Assembly: GCA_037953745.1 (NCBI GenBank) | Contig: JBAKBP010003091.1 | Coordinates: 96,721 to 160,720 of the forward strand | Source of the DNA: Lithodes maja | Taxonomy: Eukaryota > Arthropoda > Malacostraca > Decapoda > Lithodidae | Reading direction: 5' to 3' | Length of the DNA stretch: 64,000 bases | In this document: positions 1-10,344 of the stretch, in pieces | Layout: each line of letters begins with the position of its first letter | How positions within the stretch are numbered: the first letter of the stretch is position 1 | Notes under the pieces: generated by a model | Database searches by the model: none | The model's input: the letters and a program-made list of their open reading frames with translations, nothing else | What the model was told of the DNA's origin: nothing | Position numbers and translations under genes: made by a program

Positions 1-1265
1 CATTCCCTCTACTACCCAACCACTCTCTACATGCTTTCTTCTTTTCTTCCACAGCTATTCTTACCTCTTCTGTCCACCATGCTGTACCTTTCACTCCCCT
101 CCCTCTTCTCCTCACTCCACACACCTCCTCACATGCTGCACAGATCTCATCCTTAAACACCTTGCTCATCTCCTCCACTTCCTCCATAACTTCCAGGTCG
201 AACCCACCTAGTCGTCTTTTCACTGCTCTCCTGTACTCCTCCCTGACTTCCTCCTCCTGCAACCTCTCCACCCTCCTCACCATTCCACCCTCCTCTCGCC
301 TCCCTCCCGCTCTCCTCACCCACTTCTTTTGTATCCTAACCTTAGCTACCACTACATAATGATCAGACAGACCCCCTCCAATACCCCTATACACCCTAGC
401 ATCCATCACAGATTTCTTCATTCGTTCATCCACACATACATAATCAATCAATGACTTTCGTTCCACCACTGTCTTATCCTTCATCGTCAACATCCGTTTC
501 CACGTGTACCTGTGGATCATTCTGTGTCGGAAGAAGGTGTTGGCTATCCACAGCCTCCTCCCCACACATACGTCCACAAGTGCACTACCATTCCCATTCA
601 CCTCTGATGGTACCCCCCACCCTCCCACCACTCCCTCAACTTTCCTATCACCCACCTTACCATTCATATCCCCAATCAGAAATATTCTTTCGTTTTTGTC
701 AAACTTCTCCAGGCACGCCTCCACATTCATCCAGAACTCCTCTTTCTTTCTTTCAAGTATATCCTCTGTCGGGGCATACACTCATACAATCACCCACGTT
801 TGTATTCCTACTTTCATTCTCACCCACACAATCCTTGAACCCACAGACACATACTCTCTTACACATTCCTTCCATTTGCTACTTACAAACAAACATGCAC
901 CTTCTCTCGCTGTTCCTTCACTCACTCCAGCACACACACACCCATTCCACACTCCCACTCTCTCACATCTGAACCTTTCCATTTGGTCTCTGTCATTCCA
1001 CATACATCCAGCCTGGCATTCACTAACACTTCCAGAACCTCTCTCTCTTTTGTGCCATCATTCATGCCACTAACATTCCATGTAGCCATTCTCAGAATGT
1101 CCGAAGGCATGTCCTTAGTCGGTCGTGGTTCGTCAACGTTGGTTCCGTCCGCATCCGAGGCTGTTCGTTCGTTTTTTTTTGCTTAGATATTTTTTCCGGG
1201 TGGGGGTCGCAAGCCCACCGACCCAACCTCTTTAGTCGCCTCTTACGACACGCAGAAGGCACGTG
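1..1265 (-). mobile_element. RTE-like non-LTR retrotransposon, copy A (5' part, cut by window edge)
   Basis: This stretch is nearly identical to 5316-6580 and encodes, on the minus strand, the N-terminal endonuclease of the same LINE. Reading starts at about 1110 with MPSDILRMATWNVSG and runs through MTETKW; the GDMNG and SDHYVVV signatures lie further left. The 5' leader next to 1265 carries the same A/T-run and CACGTGCCTTCTGCG stretch as copy B. A (CA)n tract near 930 is 2 bp longer than in copy B and shifts the frame, so this copy is broken. The rest of the element lies outside the window. The RTE-like assignment rests on the apurinic-type endonuclease and the RT style seen in copy B; the exact clade is inferred. 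Confidence 0.85.
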
Positions 1266-1310
1266 ATATGATATTACTAATATGTCTTTCATATTTATGA
1301 CTACTCATTT

Positions 1311-1335
1311 GCGTGTGTGTGTGTGTGTGTGTGTG
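1311..1335. repeat. (GT)n microsatellite
   Basis: A run of GT dinucleotides lies about 45 bp beyond the 5' end of RTE copy A. The following 1336-1529 has no recognisable feature. Confidence 0.9.
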
Positions 1336-1541
1336 ATAGAGTACAAAGGAAATCAAGCAACAACAGATCTAGTGACACTTCTAGGCTGCTTGAACTCCAA
1401 AATACTGAGGATCAAGTGTCCAAACAGTGGGTAAGGGAACATTGGAAAGGGAACTACTGCCCTGGAACTAATGTCCGTGGCAGGACTAGGGAGTTAGTAG
1501 GGGACATATGGGTTAGTAACTGAGGGGAGGATAAAATAAAG

Positions 1542-2252
1542 TTATTCATTTACAAACGCAGTCAGTCGCGGGTTTGATGCGAGATATTTGTCTATGCGGA
1601 GTTTAAATGAATCAACGGTGCTGCAGTCTATAACGTCTCGGGGAAGCCCATTCCACAAGTTGACAACTCGATTGACGAAGAAATTCTTAGATTCGTGTGA
1701 GTTAAAAGATTTACCAATAATTTTGCAACCGTTTCCCCGCATGTAATTAGATTGGTCGATAGTGAAGTACTTACTACAGTTCATATTGTCGATGCCTTTG
1801 ATGATTTTGAACACTTGAATTAAGTCACCTCTTAATCTGCGCTGGGTTAAAAGAAATAGATTTAATTCTCTAAGACGCTCTTCGTATGGTTTGTATTTTA
1901 GGCTAGGTATAATTTTGGTAACACTACGTTGAACTCGTTCTAGCTTGTTTATGTCTTTTTGGTAATAAGGGCACCAGCATTGAACGCAGTATTCCAGAAG
2001 AGGACGGACTAAGGAATTGTAAAGGGTTAGGATAACGTCTTTGGATTTATGCTCAAATGACCTGCCTATAAAGCCAATTATTTTGTTTGCCTTCTTAACA
2101 ACTTCTGAACATTGTTGACTCGGTTATAGGTTACTCGATATTGTTACTCCCAGACCGGTTTCTCTGTTTATATTCTTAAGCTGAGTGCCATTCATCGAAT
2201 AGTTTGCTTTCCCATTTATGCATCCGATATGTAGTACTTTACATTTATCCGC
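1542..2252 (-). pseudogene. CR1/L2-like ORF2, C-terminal domain after RT
   Basis: The minus-strand translation gives the typical post-RT segment of CR1/L2/jockey LINEs. It includes a stretch on residues resembling LEYCVQCWCPYYQKDI, then QRRLRGDLI, then the terminal motif VNLWNGLPRDVIDCSTVDSF. Only the last 90 codons (1814-1542) are cleanly open. Upstream sequence up to 2252 is readable with frame changes and includes ADKCKVLHIG, which sat next to MSVN at 2645 before the LTR relic inserted. It ends with LTAFVNE and a stop at 1542. This region in LINEs contributes to target-primed reverse transcription but has no well-defined catalytic residues. It is non-functional here. Confidence 0.75.
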
Positions 2253-2256
2253 ATTG

Positions 2257-2640
2257 TGTTACAAACTGGCACTCATTATGACTTGAGCTTGCTAAGATTG
2301 AGGCTAGGAAGCAGGAGAATGAGACTAGGAGGCATGAGATTGAGGTTAGGAGGCAAGAGGATGAGACCAGGAGGCATGAGGCTGAGCTTAGGTACGACTC
2401 GGAGAAATATTGTGCTAAATTAGATTTAGATAAGACTCGTGCAGAGTCGACAGGGACTCGGATGGGCCGAGTGCCAGTTCGTAACAATATTCATAATACT
2501 TATAGTACAACGGCTCACATGAACTAAGTTAGGAAACTCTACATAGACTACAGCCAAAGTTCCTGCCCTGACGATCCTAGCGAGAGTGGGGCATGACTAG
2601 GTGTTCTGTACAGCATGCTCACACGTGGACATGCGTCACA
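2257..2640. mobile_element. Rearranged Gypsy LTR relic containing an inverted gag fragment
   Basis: The outer ends match the LTR of the Gypsy element at 45179-54691: the left end reads TGTTAC...GGCACTC and 2487-2640 matches the LTR part ending in GACATGCGTCACA. It is flanked by a 4-bp duplication ATTG (2253-2256 and 2641-2644). The LTR middle is replaced by a 194-bp piece (2275-2468) encoding, on the plus strand, the ETRRHE-rich coiled coil of that family's Gag. This piece is followed by GAGTGCCAGTTCGTAACA (2469-2486), a 17/18 inverted match to 2257-2274. It is therefore an LTR-bounded unit with an internal, oppositely oriented gag fragment. It may be a solo LTR that suffered template switching, or a non-autonomous derivative. 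Confidence 0.75.
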
Positions 2641-2644
2641 ATTG

Positions 2645-3392
2645 ACACTCATTTGCCAAATTTGGGCCCAATGTGACAATTTATCTAGATTGTGTTGCAT
2701 AGCGTCAACTTGTTATTTTGAGAGTACGCTATTTGCAGTTTTTGTATTGTCAGCAAATTTTGAGATTGTACAGGTGAGACCCTCATCTATGTCGTTGACA
2801 TAAATTAGAAAGAGAATTGGTCCTAGTACCGATCCCTGGGGTACCCCGCTACTTACATTGGTCCATTTAGATGCCTTACCGTTTATGACTACTCTTTGCT
2901 TTCTGTCGCTGAGCCAATTTTCTATCCATTTCAACACACCGTCTTGTATTCCATGCGCTTTTAGTTTTAGCAGTAAACGTTTGTGGGAACTTTGTCAAAG
3001 GCCTTTTGAAAATCAAGGTATATAATATCTACAGCTTTACCTCTCATCGTAGAGGTTGAGGATATCGTGGAAGAAGTCTAAGAGGTTCGTTAAACAGGAA
3101 CGTTTTTTACGAAAGCCGTGTTGAGTATCTTTAAGTATGTTATTTTCCTCAAAGTGATTTACGAGTCTGTCTCTTATGACCGTTTCTAGCATTTTACATA
3201 CAACTGAGGTTAAGCTAATTGGACGATAGTTACTGGGTAGGGATTTGCTGCCTTTTTTGAATATCGGTGTTACGTTGGCTAGCTTCCACTGATCAGGCAT
3301 AGTTCCAGACTGCAAGGATTTATTGAATAGTAATGTCAGTGGATTGGAGTGCTCATCCTTAGCTTCCTTTAGAACTCTAGGCGAGATTGTAT
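2645..3392 (-). pseudogene. CR1/L2-like ORF2, reverse transcriptase palm
   Basis: The minus strand encodes TISPRVLKEA, then MPDQWKLANVTPIFKKGSK, NYRPISLTSVVCK, QHGFRKKRSC, then (after a frameshift near 3036) YLDFQKAFDKVPHKRLL, then VPQGSVLGPILFLIYVNDI and SKFADNTK. These are RT motifs 0 to C. The YADD-box equivalent reads FADN, so the second catalytic aspartate is replaced. Two frameshifts (about 3036 and 2985) and the LTR relic at 2640 break the frame. The left edge of RTE copy B cuts the segment at 3397. It is inactive. Confidence 0.85.
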
Positions 3393-3396
3393 CAGG

Positions 3397-3412
3397 TCTA
3401 TCTATCTATCTA
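3397..3412 (-). repeat. 3' (TAGA)n tail of RTE copy B
   Basis: On the minus strand the stop codon TAG (3412-3410) is the first unit of a short TAGA tetranucleotide run that ends at the target duplication. A simple-repeat tail in place of poly(A) is typical of RTE/CR1-type LINEs and is where target-primed reverse transcription begins. Confidence 0.8.
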
Positions 3413-6400
3413 TTGCCTGACGCCGTGATCCCCGAAGGGGTGGCCACGAACGAACCGCCCCCATGCACCTCTGTCCCCAGTCAGTCGACGCACCTCCCCC
3501 CAACCAGCACCGCCTTCATTCATGTAGTTCCTCACTCCATCCTTCCACCTCATATTCGGTCTACCTCTCCCCCTCTGTCCCTCCACCTCGCTCTCGTACA
3601 CCCTCTTAGTCATTCTCTCGCTTTCCATACGTTCCATATGGCCGAACCATCTCAAGTTGTTCCTTTTCACACTTTCCAGCACATCTACCTCCACACCACA
3701 CCTCCTTCTTACTTCCTCATTAGTCTGTCTATCCCTCCATGTAATTCCGCACGCACTCCTTAAGTAATTAATTTCCACTGCTCTCACTCTTGGTCTGAGT
3801 CTCTCAACCAACGTCCATGCTTCGCTTCCGTAAGTCAGTGTCGGGATTACCACACTGTCATGCAAGGACTTCTTCACTTCCATACTGACCACCCTATTTC
3901 TTGTTACTGCTTTTAGATTTCCTACAACCCTCTTCCCCTGTTGTACCCTCTCCCGCACCTCTTCATCCATAGTCCCATCTTTACTCAACACACTGCCCAG
4001 ACACTTAAAAGAGTTGACGATCTCCATAGCCTGACCGTTCAGCTTCACCTCACTCTCTGTGACTTCACCCCTTTCGAAGACCATAACCTTGCTCTTCCCC
4101 GTATTTACCTTCAAATTCCGTTTTTCGCACACTGTTCCAAACTCATTTACCAGACCCTGCAACTCCCATTCATTATCACTCATCATAACTGTATCATCCG
4201 CAAACAGCAGTATAGGTAGCTTCCACTCAATTCCCTCCCTTTTCAGCGATACACCAACATCCACTGCTCTTGATAGTATTTCTTTCATAACTCCATCCAT
4301 ATATACAGTAAACAACCACGGGGACATCACACACCCCTGTTTCAAACCAACATTCAGGTCAAAGAACTCGCTCTGCTCACTCTCCACACGTACTGCCGCC
4401 TTTGCACCCTCATACATGCTCTTCACTGCTTTCAGCAACTTGCCCTCTACTCCGTATATTCTAAGTACTTTCCACAAACCTTCTCTATCCACTCTGTCAT
4501 ATGCCTTCTCCAAGTCCATAAAGGCAACATACACCTTTTGTTTCTTCTCCAGATACTTCTCCACAACACAATTCAGGGTAAAAATCTGATCTACACATCC
4601 TCTTCCCTTCCTAAAGCCTCCCTGCTCGTCGCCTATCCATTTCTCCGTTCTCACTCTCACTCTCTCAATCACTACCCTACTGTATATACCTTCCCTACTA
4701 CGCTTAGAAGACATATTCCTCGGTGGTTACCACACACTCCTCTTTCCCCTTTGCCCTTATATAGGGGGACTATTATGCCAGTCTTCCAGTCATCGGGTGC
4801 ACTCCCCTTCTCCCATGCTAGTTTGCACATTTTCCATACCCATTCTATCACTATCTCACCACCATACCTCAACATTTCCCCACACACTCCATCTGTTCCT
4901 GGTGCTTTCCCCAACTTCACTCTTTTCATGGCTTCCCACACTTCTGACCTCCTGATCCCCACCTCCTCCTCCACTACTTCTCTTCTTCTCCCTCCCATAC
5001 CATATCCAGCTATGTTTGCTGGCTCTTCATTCCTTTCATTTAGCAACTCACTGAAGTACTCCCTCCATCTTTCGACTCTCTCTTGCTTCTCGGCTAGCAT
5101 TCTCCCATTCTTATCTTTCACACCCTTACTGTTTCCCTTGCTACCTTCCCTAACTTTCTTGACTTCTTTCCAAAACAGTTTCTTACTCTCCCTCCATTTT
5201 ACACTCAGATTCCTTCCAAATTCCTCATCTACTCTTCTCTTACTTTCCTTCACTACTCTCTTCACCACCCTCTTACTCTCCACGTACCTCGCTCGTTTCT
5301 GTCTCTCGGAATCTTCATTCCCTCTACTACCCAACCACTCTCTATATGCTTTCTTCTTTTCTTCCACAGCTATTCTTACCTCTTCTGTCCACCATGCTGT
5401 ACCTTTCACTCCCCTCCCTCTTCTCCTCACTCCACACACCTCCTCACATGCTGCACAGATCTCATCCTTAAACACCTTGCTCATCTCCTCCACTTCCTCC
5501 ATAACTTCCAGGTCGAACCCACCTAGTCGTCTTTCCACTGCTCTCCTGTACTCCTCCCTGACTTCCTCCTCCTGCAACCTCTCCACCCTCCTCACCATTC
5601 CACCCTCCTCTCGCCTCCCTCCCGCTCTCCTCACCCACTTCTTTTGTATCCTAACCTTAGCTACCACTACATAATGATCAGACAGACCCCCTCCAATACC
5701 CCTATACACCCTAGCATCCATCACAGATTTCTTCATTCGTTCATCCACACATACATAATCAATCAATGACTTTCGTTCCACCACTGTCTTATCCTTCATC
5801 GTCAACATCCGTTTCCACGTGTACCTGTGGATCATTCTGTGTCGGAAGAAGGTGTTGGCTATCCACAGCCTCCTCCCCACACATACGTCCACAAGTGCAC
5901 TACCATTCCCATTCACCTCTGATGGTACCCCCCACCCTCCCACCACTCCCTCAACTTTCCTATCACCCACCTTACCATTCATATCCCCAATCAGAAATAT
6001 TCTTTCGTTCTTGTCAAACTTCTCCAGGCACGCCTCCACATTCATCCAGAACTCCTCTTTCTTTCTTTCAAGTATATCCTCTGTCGGGGCATACACGCAT
6101 ACAATCACCCACGTTTGTATTCCTACTTTCATTCTCACCCACACAATCCTTGAACCCACAGACCCATACTCTCTTACACATTCCTTCCATTTGCTATTTA
6201 CAAACAAACATGCACCTTCTCTCGCTGTTCCTTCACTCACTCCAGCACACACACCCATTCCACACTCCCATTCTCTCACATCTGAACCTTTCCATTTGGT
6301 CTCTGTCATTCCACATACATCCAGCCTGGCATTCACTAACACTTCCAGAACCTCTCTCTCTTTTGTGCCATCATTCATGCCACTAACATTCCATGTAGCC

Positions 6401-6602
6401 ATTCTCAGAATGTCCGAAGGCATGTCCTTAGTCGGTCGTGGTTCGTCAACATTGGTTCCGTCCGCATCCGAGGCTGTTCGTTCGTTTTTTTTTGCTTAGA
6501 TATTTTTTCCGGGTGGGGGTCGCAAGCCCACCGACCCAACCTCTTTAGTCGCCTCTTACGACACGCAGAAGGCACGTGGGGCATATTCTATTCCCTAACC
6601 CC
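3398..6602 (-). mobile_element. RTE-like non-LTR retrotransposon, copy B (near full length)
   Basis: A 3.2-kb element on the minus strand inserted into the RT region of the CR1/L2-like LINE. A 5-bp duplication CAGGT flanks it (3393-3397 and 6603-6607), and removing the element restores the host LINE frame. It consists of a roughly 180-bp 5' leader, one endonuclease-RT gene and a tail of TAGA repeats that overlaps the stop codon. The 5' leader beyond 6578 differs from copy A, so the outermost 24 bp may be extra nucleotides gained at integration. Copies A (1-1265) and C (62199-64000) are the same family. Confidence 0.88.
3410..6423 (-). pseudogene. RTE-like endonuclease-reverse transcriptase (one frameshift)
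   Basis: The gene starts at ATG 6423 (MPSDILRMATWNVSG) and would be about 1000 codons. The endonuclease comes first: ATWNVSGM, MTETKW, GDMNGKVG and SDHYVVV. A basic, Glu/Arg-rich linker with coiled-coil character follows (about residues 250-430). The RT then shows LGKAPGTDGV, IIVPLYKGKG, NHRGICLLSVVGK, AFMDLEKAYDRV, GLKQGCVMSPWLF and LLFADDTVMMS, and the C-terminal FGHMERM...GRGRPNMRW segment. A TA dinucleotide is extra near 4690 relative to copy C (TATATAC against TATAC). It splits the gene into 6423-4672 and 4714-3410. Everything else looks intact. It acts at the DNA target site, nicking and copying RNA there. Confidence 0.88.
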
Positions 6603-6607
6603 CAGGT

Positions 6608-7119
6608 CCAGGCATTTTATTTACCTTGAGTTTATCTAAATAATTCAATACTTCTCTCTCTGTAAGGGTGATATTGCTTAGAACATCTGAATTATCAATC
6701 TGAATCGACGATGGTGTAGGGATATCACTGAGGTCTTCTGTTGTAAAAACTGATGCAAAGAATGTATTGAGGGCATTACTCATTTGTACTTCGTCTTTGG
6801 TGTATTCTCCATTTTCATCGACTAACGGTCCAACAGTTGAAGTAACTACTTTTTTCTTTCTGATATAACTATAGAATTCTTTCGGGTTTGTTTTACTTTG
6901 ATTCGCAATATGTAACTCTAGAGTCTTTTTACTTTGCTTAATTACATTTTTGGCTTTGCGTCGTAGCTCTACAAATTTCACCCGTTTTTCGTCATTTTGT
7001 GAGGATTTTAATTTATCATTAGCAATTTTTTTAGCAAGCAGGCAGTTTGAAATATCTTTATTCCACCGTTTGGGCTTATTATTATGGCCTGGACGCTGTA
7101 TTTTCGATGGTATGCAGTC
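6608..7119 (-). pseudogene. CR1/L2-like ORF2, linker and RT N-terminus
   Basis: The frame continues directly from the endonuclease part after one TAA stop at 7120. It encodes a basic linker with GHNNKPKRWNKDIS, a Lys-rich helical stretch and KTNPKEFYSYIRKKK, then the start of RT ending KVNKMPGP. Reading then enters RTE copy B at 6602 and resumes at 3392 with DTISPRV. The segment is typical of the endonuclease-RT spacer of CR1/L2 elements. Confidence 0.8.
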
Positions 7120-8019
7120 TTACACTGCTTTTAGGTAAGTGGTTTCGAATAACTTCCAAGATGTATTTATGTCGTTATTGTTAATTAAAAAGCTCCAGTC
7201 AGTTTCTTTAAACATAGCTCTAAGTTTATGAAAGTTTGCTTTCTTGAAATTAGGGACTTTTTCGATGCTACTATTTGGTTCGTTACTAGTAAAGTTTAAA
7301 GTGAAAGTTATCGTACGATGGTCGCTGTTACTGAATTCATCACCAACATTCAAATTCTCTATTAATTCTTCTTTTGTTGCAAGTACAATGTCAAGAACGT
7401 TATTACCACGGGTCGGTGTTCGAACAAATTGATAAAGCGAACTCTCTTGCAAGTTCGTATACAAGTCATGTCCGGAGTGTGAAGTAAGAGTATCGCCCCA
7501 CTTGGGCACAGGTAAATTAAAGTCGCCAAAAATTACGGTATCTTGTGAGTTACTTACATCTACAATTTGTTCGTAAATTTCTCGGTCAGTTTGCACTGAT
7601 TGAGCTGGAGGTCTGTATATTAACGCAAATATTATTTTTGTACCTTTAATATTCTTTATTAGCACAAAAGATGTGTCGACGTTCACAATTTGAGGTTTTG
7701 ACAAGAGGGTAGGGTTAAGACTTTCTTTGATATAAAGTAGAACGCCACCTCCATTTCGATTTATTCGGCTTTTCTCAAACATTACATAACCGGGAAGTGA
7801 ATACTCTGCTAAAAAGTCTCTATCTTCTGTATTGAGCCAAGATTCTGTTATGCCAATCACATCATAATTTTCTGTAAACACTAGCTCCTCTAAATCTGAA
7901 AATGTATTGCGTATGCTACGAGCGTTTGCATGGAAAACCTTTAAATTTGTAATTTTAGAACTCACGGAACGCTCTTTAATAATATTGTTGGTTCTTCTCT
8001 GATCTACATGTATGTTCAT
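7120..8019 (-). pseudogene. CR1/L2-like ORF2, endonuclease domain
   Basis: A minus-strand frame of 299 codons starts at ATG 8019. It carries the apurinic/apyrimidinic-like endonuclease of LINEs: FHANARSIRNT (Asn), GITESWL (Glu), IFALIYRPP, VIFGDFNLP (Asp/Asn) and NSDHRTITF (Asp-His). The normal ORF2 product would be a single polypeptide with RT. Here a TAA stop at 7120 separates this domain from the linker. The domain itself appears catalytically complete. It is preceded by about 120 bp of spacer to ORF1. Confidence 0.85.
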
Positions 8020-8138
8020 GGCTGTCCTCGGTCCTCGCTGTCTTCGGTCCTTATCGCTGGTTGTCCTCGGTTGCCTCTGTTTTTTGCTTGGGGTTGAATG
8101 ATTTATGTCACTGCTGCTTCTTCTCGGATGACGTTTTT

Positions 8139-9110
8139 TTATCCATGGCTGCGGACTGCTTCGTGTAGGAGACGACCCATGCGTGCTGAACCCACAGGGT
8201 TTAGATGAGTGCCATCCTTGCGGAACAGAGTAGGCTGGTTATAGAAATTATCCCAGAGGTTGATGAATTCAACTTCTTCCTTCAGACACAAATATTTTAG
8301 TTGGCTATTTGTGCTGAAGGCCTTGTCGTAGAATTTGTCAGGTGCGTCGATCTTGGGGAGAATGCCTGAGATGATGATATTCCTTGACTTGTTTTTGTAG
8401 TGCTGGATCATCTTGCGATATTTCTCCATCAACTCTTGGATCTCGTGCGCATGATGTCATTTGAACCAGCATGAATGACAAAAAGGGTATTTTCGTTTGC
8501 ATCCTTTGTGGTATCTTCGAAGGCTTCCACAATGTCGTCCAGTCCAGCTCCTGGGATGCAAAATCTTTTTCGTCGATTTGGGACTCTGTTGCAGAACTCT
8601 TCGACCTGTCCTCGTAGGATGGAATCCCCAACGAGCCTGGTCTCCTCTGGGTCGTCTTCCATCTCTACCAAGATCTCAAATCTGTTTGACATTGTGACTG
8701 GTAGATGAGACCTTTTCTGCGTTGGTCGTGCACCGTTCCTCACTGGTGTAAATCCGGAAATCTGTGGTGGCGAGACTCTGCGTACAGGTCGGGGAGAGGA
8801 GTGGTTAGAACGGGGGCGAGGGGTTGGTACTGTTTGTGCTAGCAGGCTTCTTGCACGAGGAGTTGGGGGAGAGACTAAGGTGAACAGGGCGGCTGTCCTG
8901 GTTTGATGTCGGCTCAGGTTCATCAGAAGCATCTGTTGCAGTGGCTACTGCAGGTGTTGGATTGTTGGCAGATGACGTTGGGGCGGTGGTGGATGCTGGA
9001 GTTGAAACAATTGGAGTTAGTGATACTCCAACGTTGAGTGTTACAAACTCTTGGAGTGATTCCAGCTTCCTGGTGAGGGCGTTGATCTTGTGAGATAGAG
9101 TGAGAGTGAT
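8139..9110 (-). pseudogene. CR1/L2-like ORF1 with SGNH/GDSL esterase domain
   Basis: The minus strand encodes, in order: a short coiled coil (near 9100-9030, LSHKINALTRKLESLQEFV), a long Ser/Thr/Pro-rich linker, then an SGNH-type hydrolase. The hydrolase shows block I LVGDSILRG (nucleophile Ser), block III IHAGSNDI, and block V KDGTHLNPVG (Asp and His). The frame changes near 8900 and again near 8445, between IMR and LMEKYRK, so it is a pseudogene. An esterase in ORF1 is established for CR1/L2-type LINEs, where it is thought to bind RNA or lipid rather than act in transposition chemistry. Its position upstream of the endonuclease fits that. Confidence 0.78.
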
Positions 9111-9796
9111 TGAGTAGCTTATCTAATTCTACATTTCTTTGCGTCAGCCATATACCAGGTATGGATGTTAGGATAAGTTCATGGTACAGAAAATCACTCC
9201 TACTGTTCAAGAAACATATTATTTGCTATATTGACTAGTATTTCATCAATATATCGCGATAATTATGAAATAACATATCCACAACATTACTAAGAGGATC
9301 TTGAAGAATATGATTATTATCAATCCCCTTTTGATGGCACACATTTTACTGTAAGCATGAACCGAACGTTTGTCTATGAGCTATAAGGTTCCTCAGGTAA
9401 GACTTACTTGAATATTCTATACAGCTATATATTGTTATAATATAGGACCATCATCACATAGCCATACTATGTTTGATCTACATATGTTCATGTTATTATG
9501 TGTTCGCATAAGGGAGTGAACGACGGTTTTGTAGGAATCAAATGGATACAAAGTCTCTCAATTAATCTTTGCCGAAAAAAATCATCTCAAAACTAATAAA
9601 ATGGCATTACATAAAAATATATACTGTAAGTACCCTACAATACGAGAATATAATCTCGGGAAACACACAGATTAGGAACATCCAACTGTGATCATAGTGT
9701 GATCCGATCCCTGGCAAGATGTAAGCATGGGAATAAACAGTCACACGCACACAGGATGTACACAGAGAGGTACCAGCTGAGGATGTATTACACCTC

Positions 9797-9815
9797 CCCC
9801 CCCCCCCCCCTCCAC
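9797..9815. repeat. Poly-C tract
   Basis: An uninterrupted run of C of about 18 bp lies inside C-rich sequence. Lengths of such runs are prone to sequencing error. Confidence 0.8.
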
Positions 9816-10159
9816 ACACCACACGCGAAAGTTTAGACAGCAAGACATTAACTCGACGTACACAAGGATAAACACACATTAACATATATAAACAGAGACA
9901 CACATACACTCAGAGCTATAGTTACTTCCTAAATGTCTACCACCTTCAAATGTTTAACCTCAATACTCCTCAGCAAATATACATTAATGTTATGACCTTT
10001 ATTTATGGTGGCTAAACAAAATTTCAAAACGATATCTGATGTTAACGTCTTGAGGATCATGACGCGTTTGACATTTTATGCTGGCTATCATTAGACAATT
10101 GTATACTGATTAGGAAGGGTATATGGAAGTCCGAAGGTTGATTGGGCCAGTCTTTACCA

Positions 10160-10320
10160 CAGGTAACACGCACGCAAACAGACACACACACAGATAGACA
10201 TATACACACACACGCACACACACAAACAGACGTAAGCACGCACACACAAACAGCGTAAATAGTGCACAAAGGTACACAATAATACCACACACAATGAGAC
10301 GTACACAAACAAACGTACAC
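10160..10320. repeat. CA-rich low-complexity tract
   Basis: The tract consists of degenerate ACAC/ACGC dinucleotide repeats interrupted by single substitutions. Cys/Val-rich translations on the minus strand are an artefact of the repeat. Confidence 0.75.
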
Positions 10321-10344
10321 ACTACCAACGGCAGAAGGAAGCAT

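Larger units (their letters stand above)
1530..9130 (-). mobile_element. CR1/L2-like non-LTR retrotransposon with two nested insertions
   Basis: Minus-strand coding fragments run in element order: SGNH-type ORF1 (about 9110-8139), endonuclease (8019-7120), linker and RT start (7119-6608), RT palm (3392-2645) and the conserved C-terminal domain (2252-1542). Two later insertions split it: RTE copy B at 3398-6602 and a Gypsy LTR relic at 2257-2640. Removing each insertion together with one copy of its target duplication rejoins the frame exactly, which supports the reconstruction. Both ends are approximate; no poly(A) or microsatellite tail is obvious near 1530. The assignment is by domain content and RT style; CR1 and L2 cannot be separated by eye. 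Confidence 0.82.
9131..10344. other. No gene recognised; poly-C and CA-rich low complexity
   Basis: The sequence is AT-rich and non-coding. It holds a poly-C run near 9797-9815, a CA-rich tract at 10160-10320, and from about 10045 to 10140 a truncated copy of the TTAA-type MITE described at 16659 (GAGGATCATGACGCG and GCTGGCTATCATTA). Apparent reading frames here are simple-sequence translations. Confidence 0.6.

Noticed and set aside
451..1186. Plus-strand Ser/Thr/His-rich open frames here and at 3323-6499
   Set aside because: They are antisense to the RTE-like LINE coding strand. Their biased composition follows from Glu/Lys/Arg-rich sense codons.
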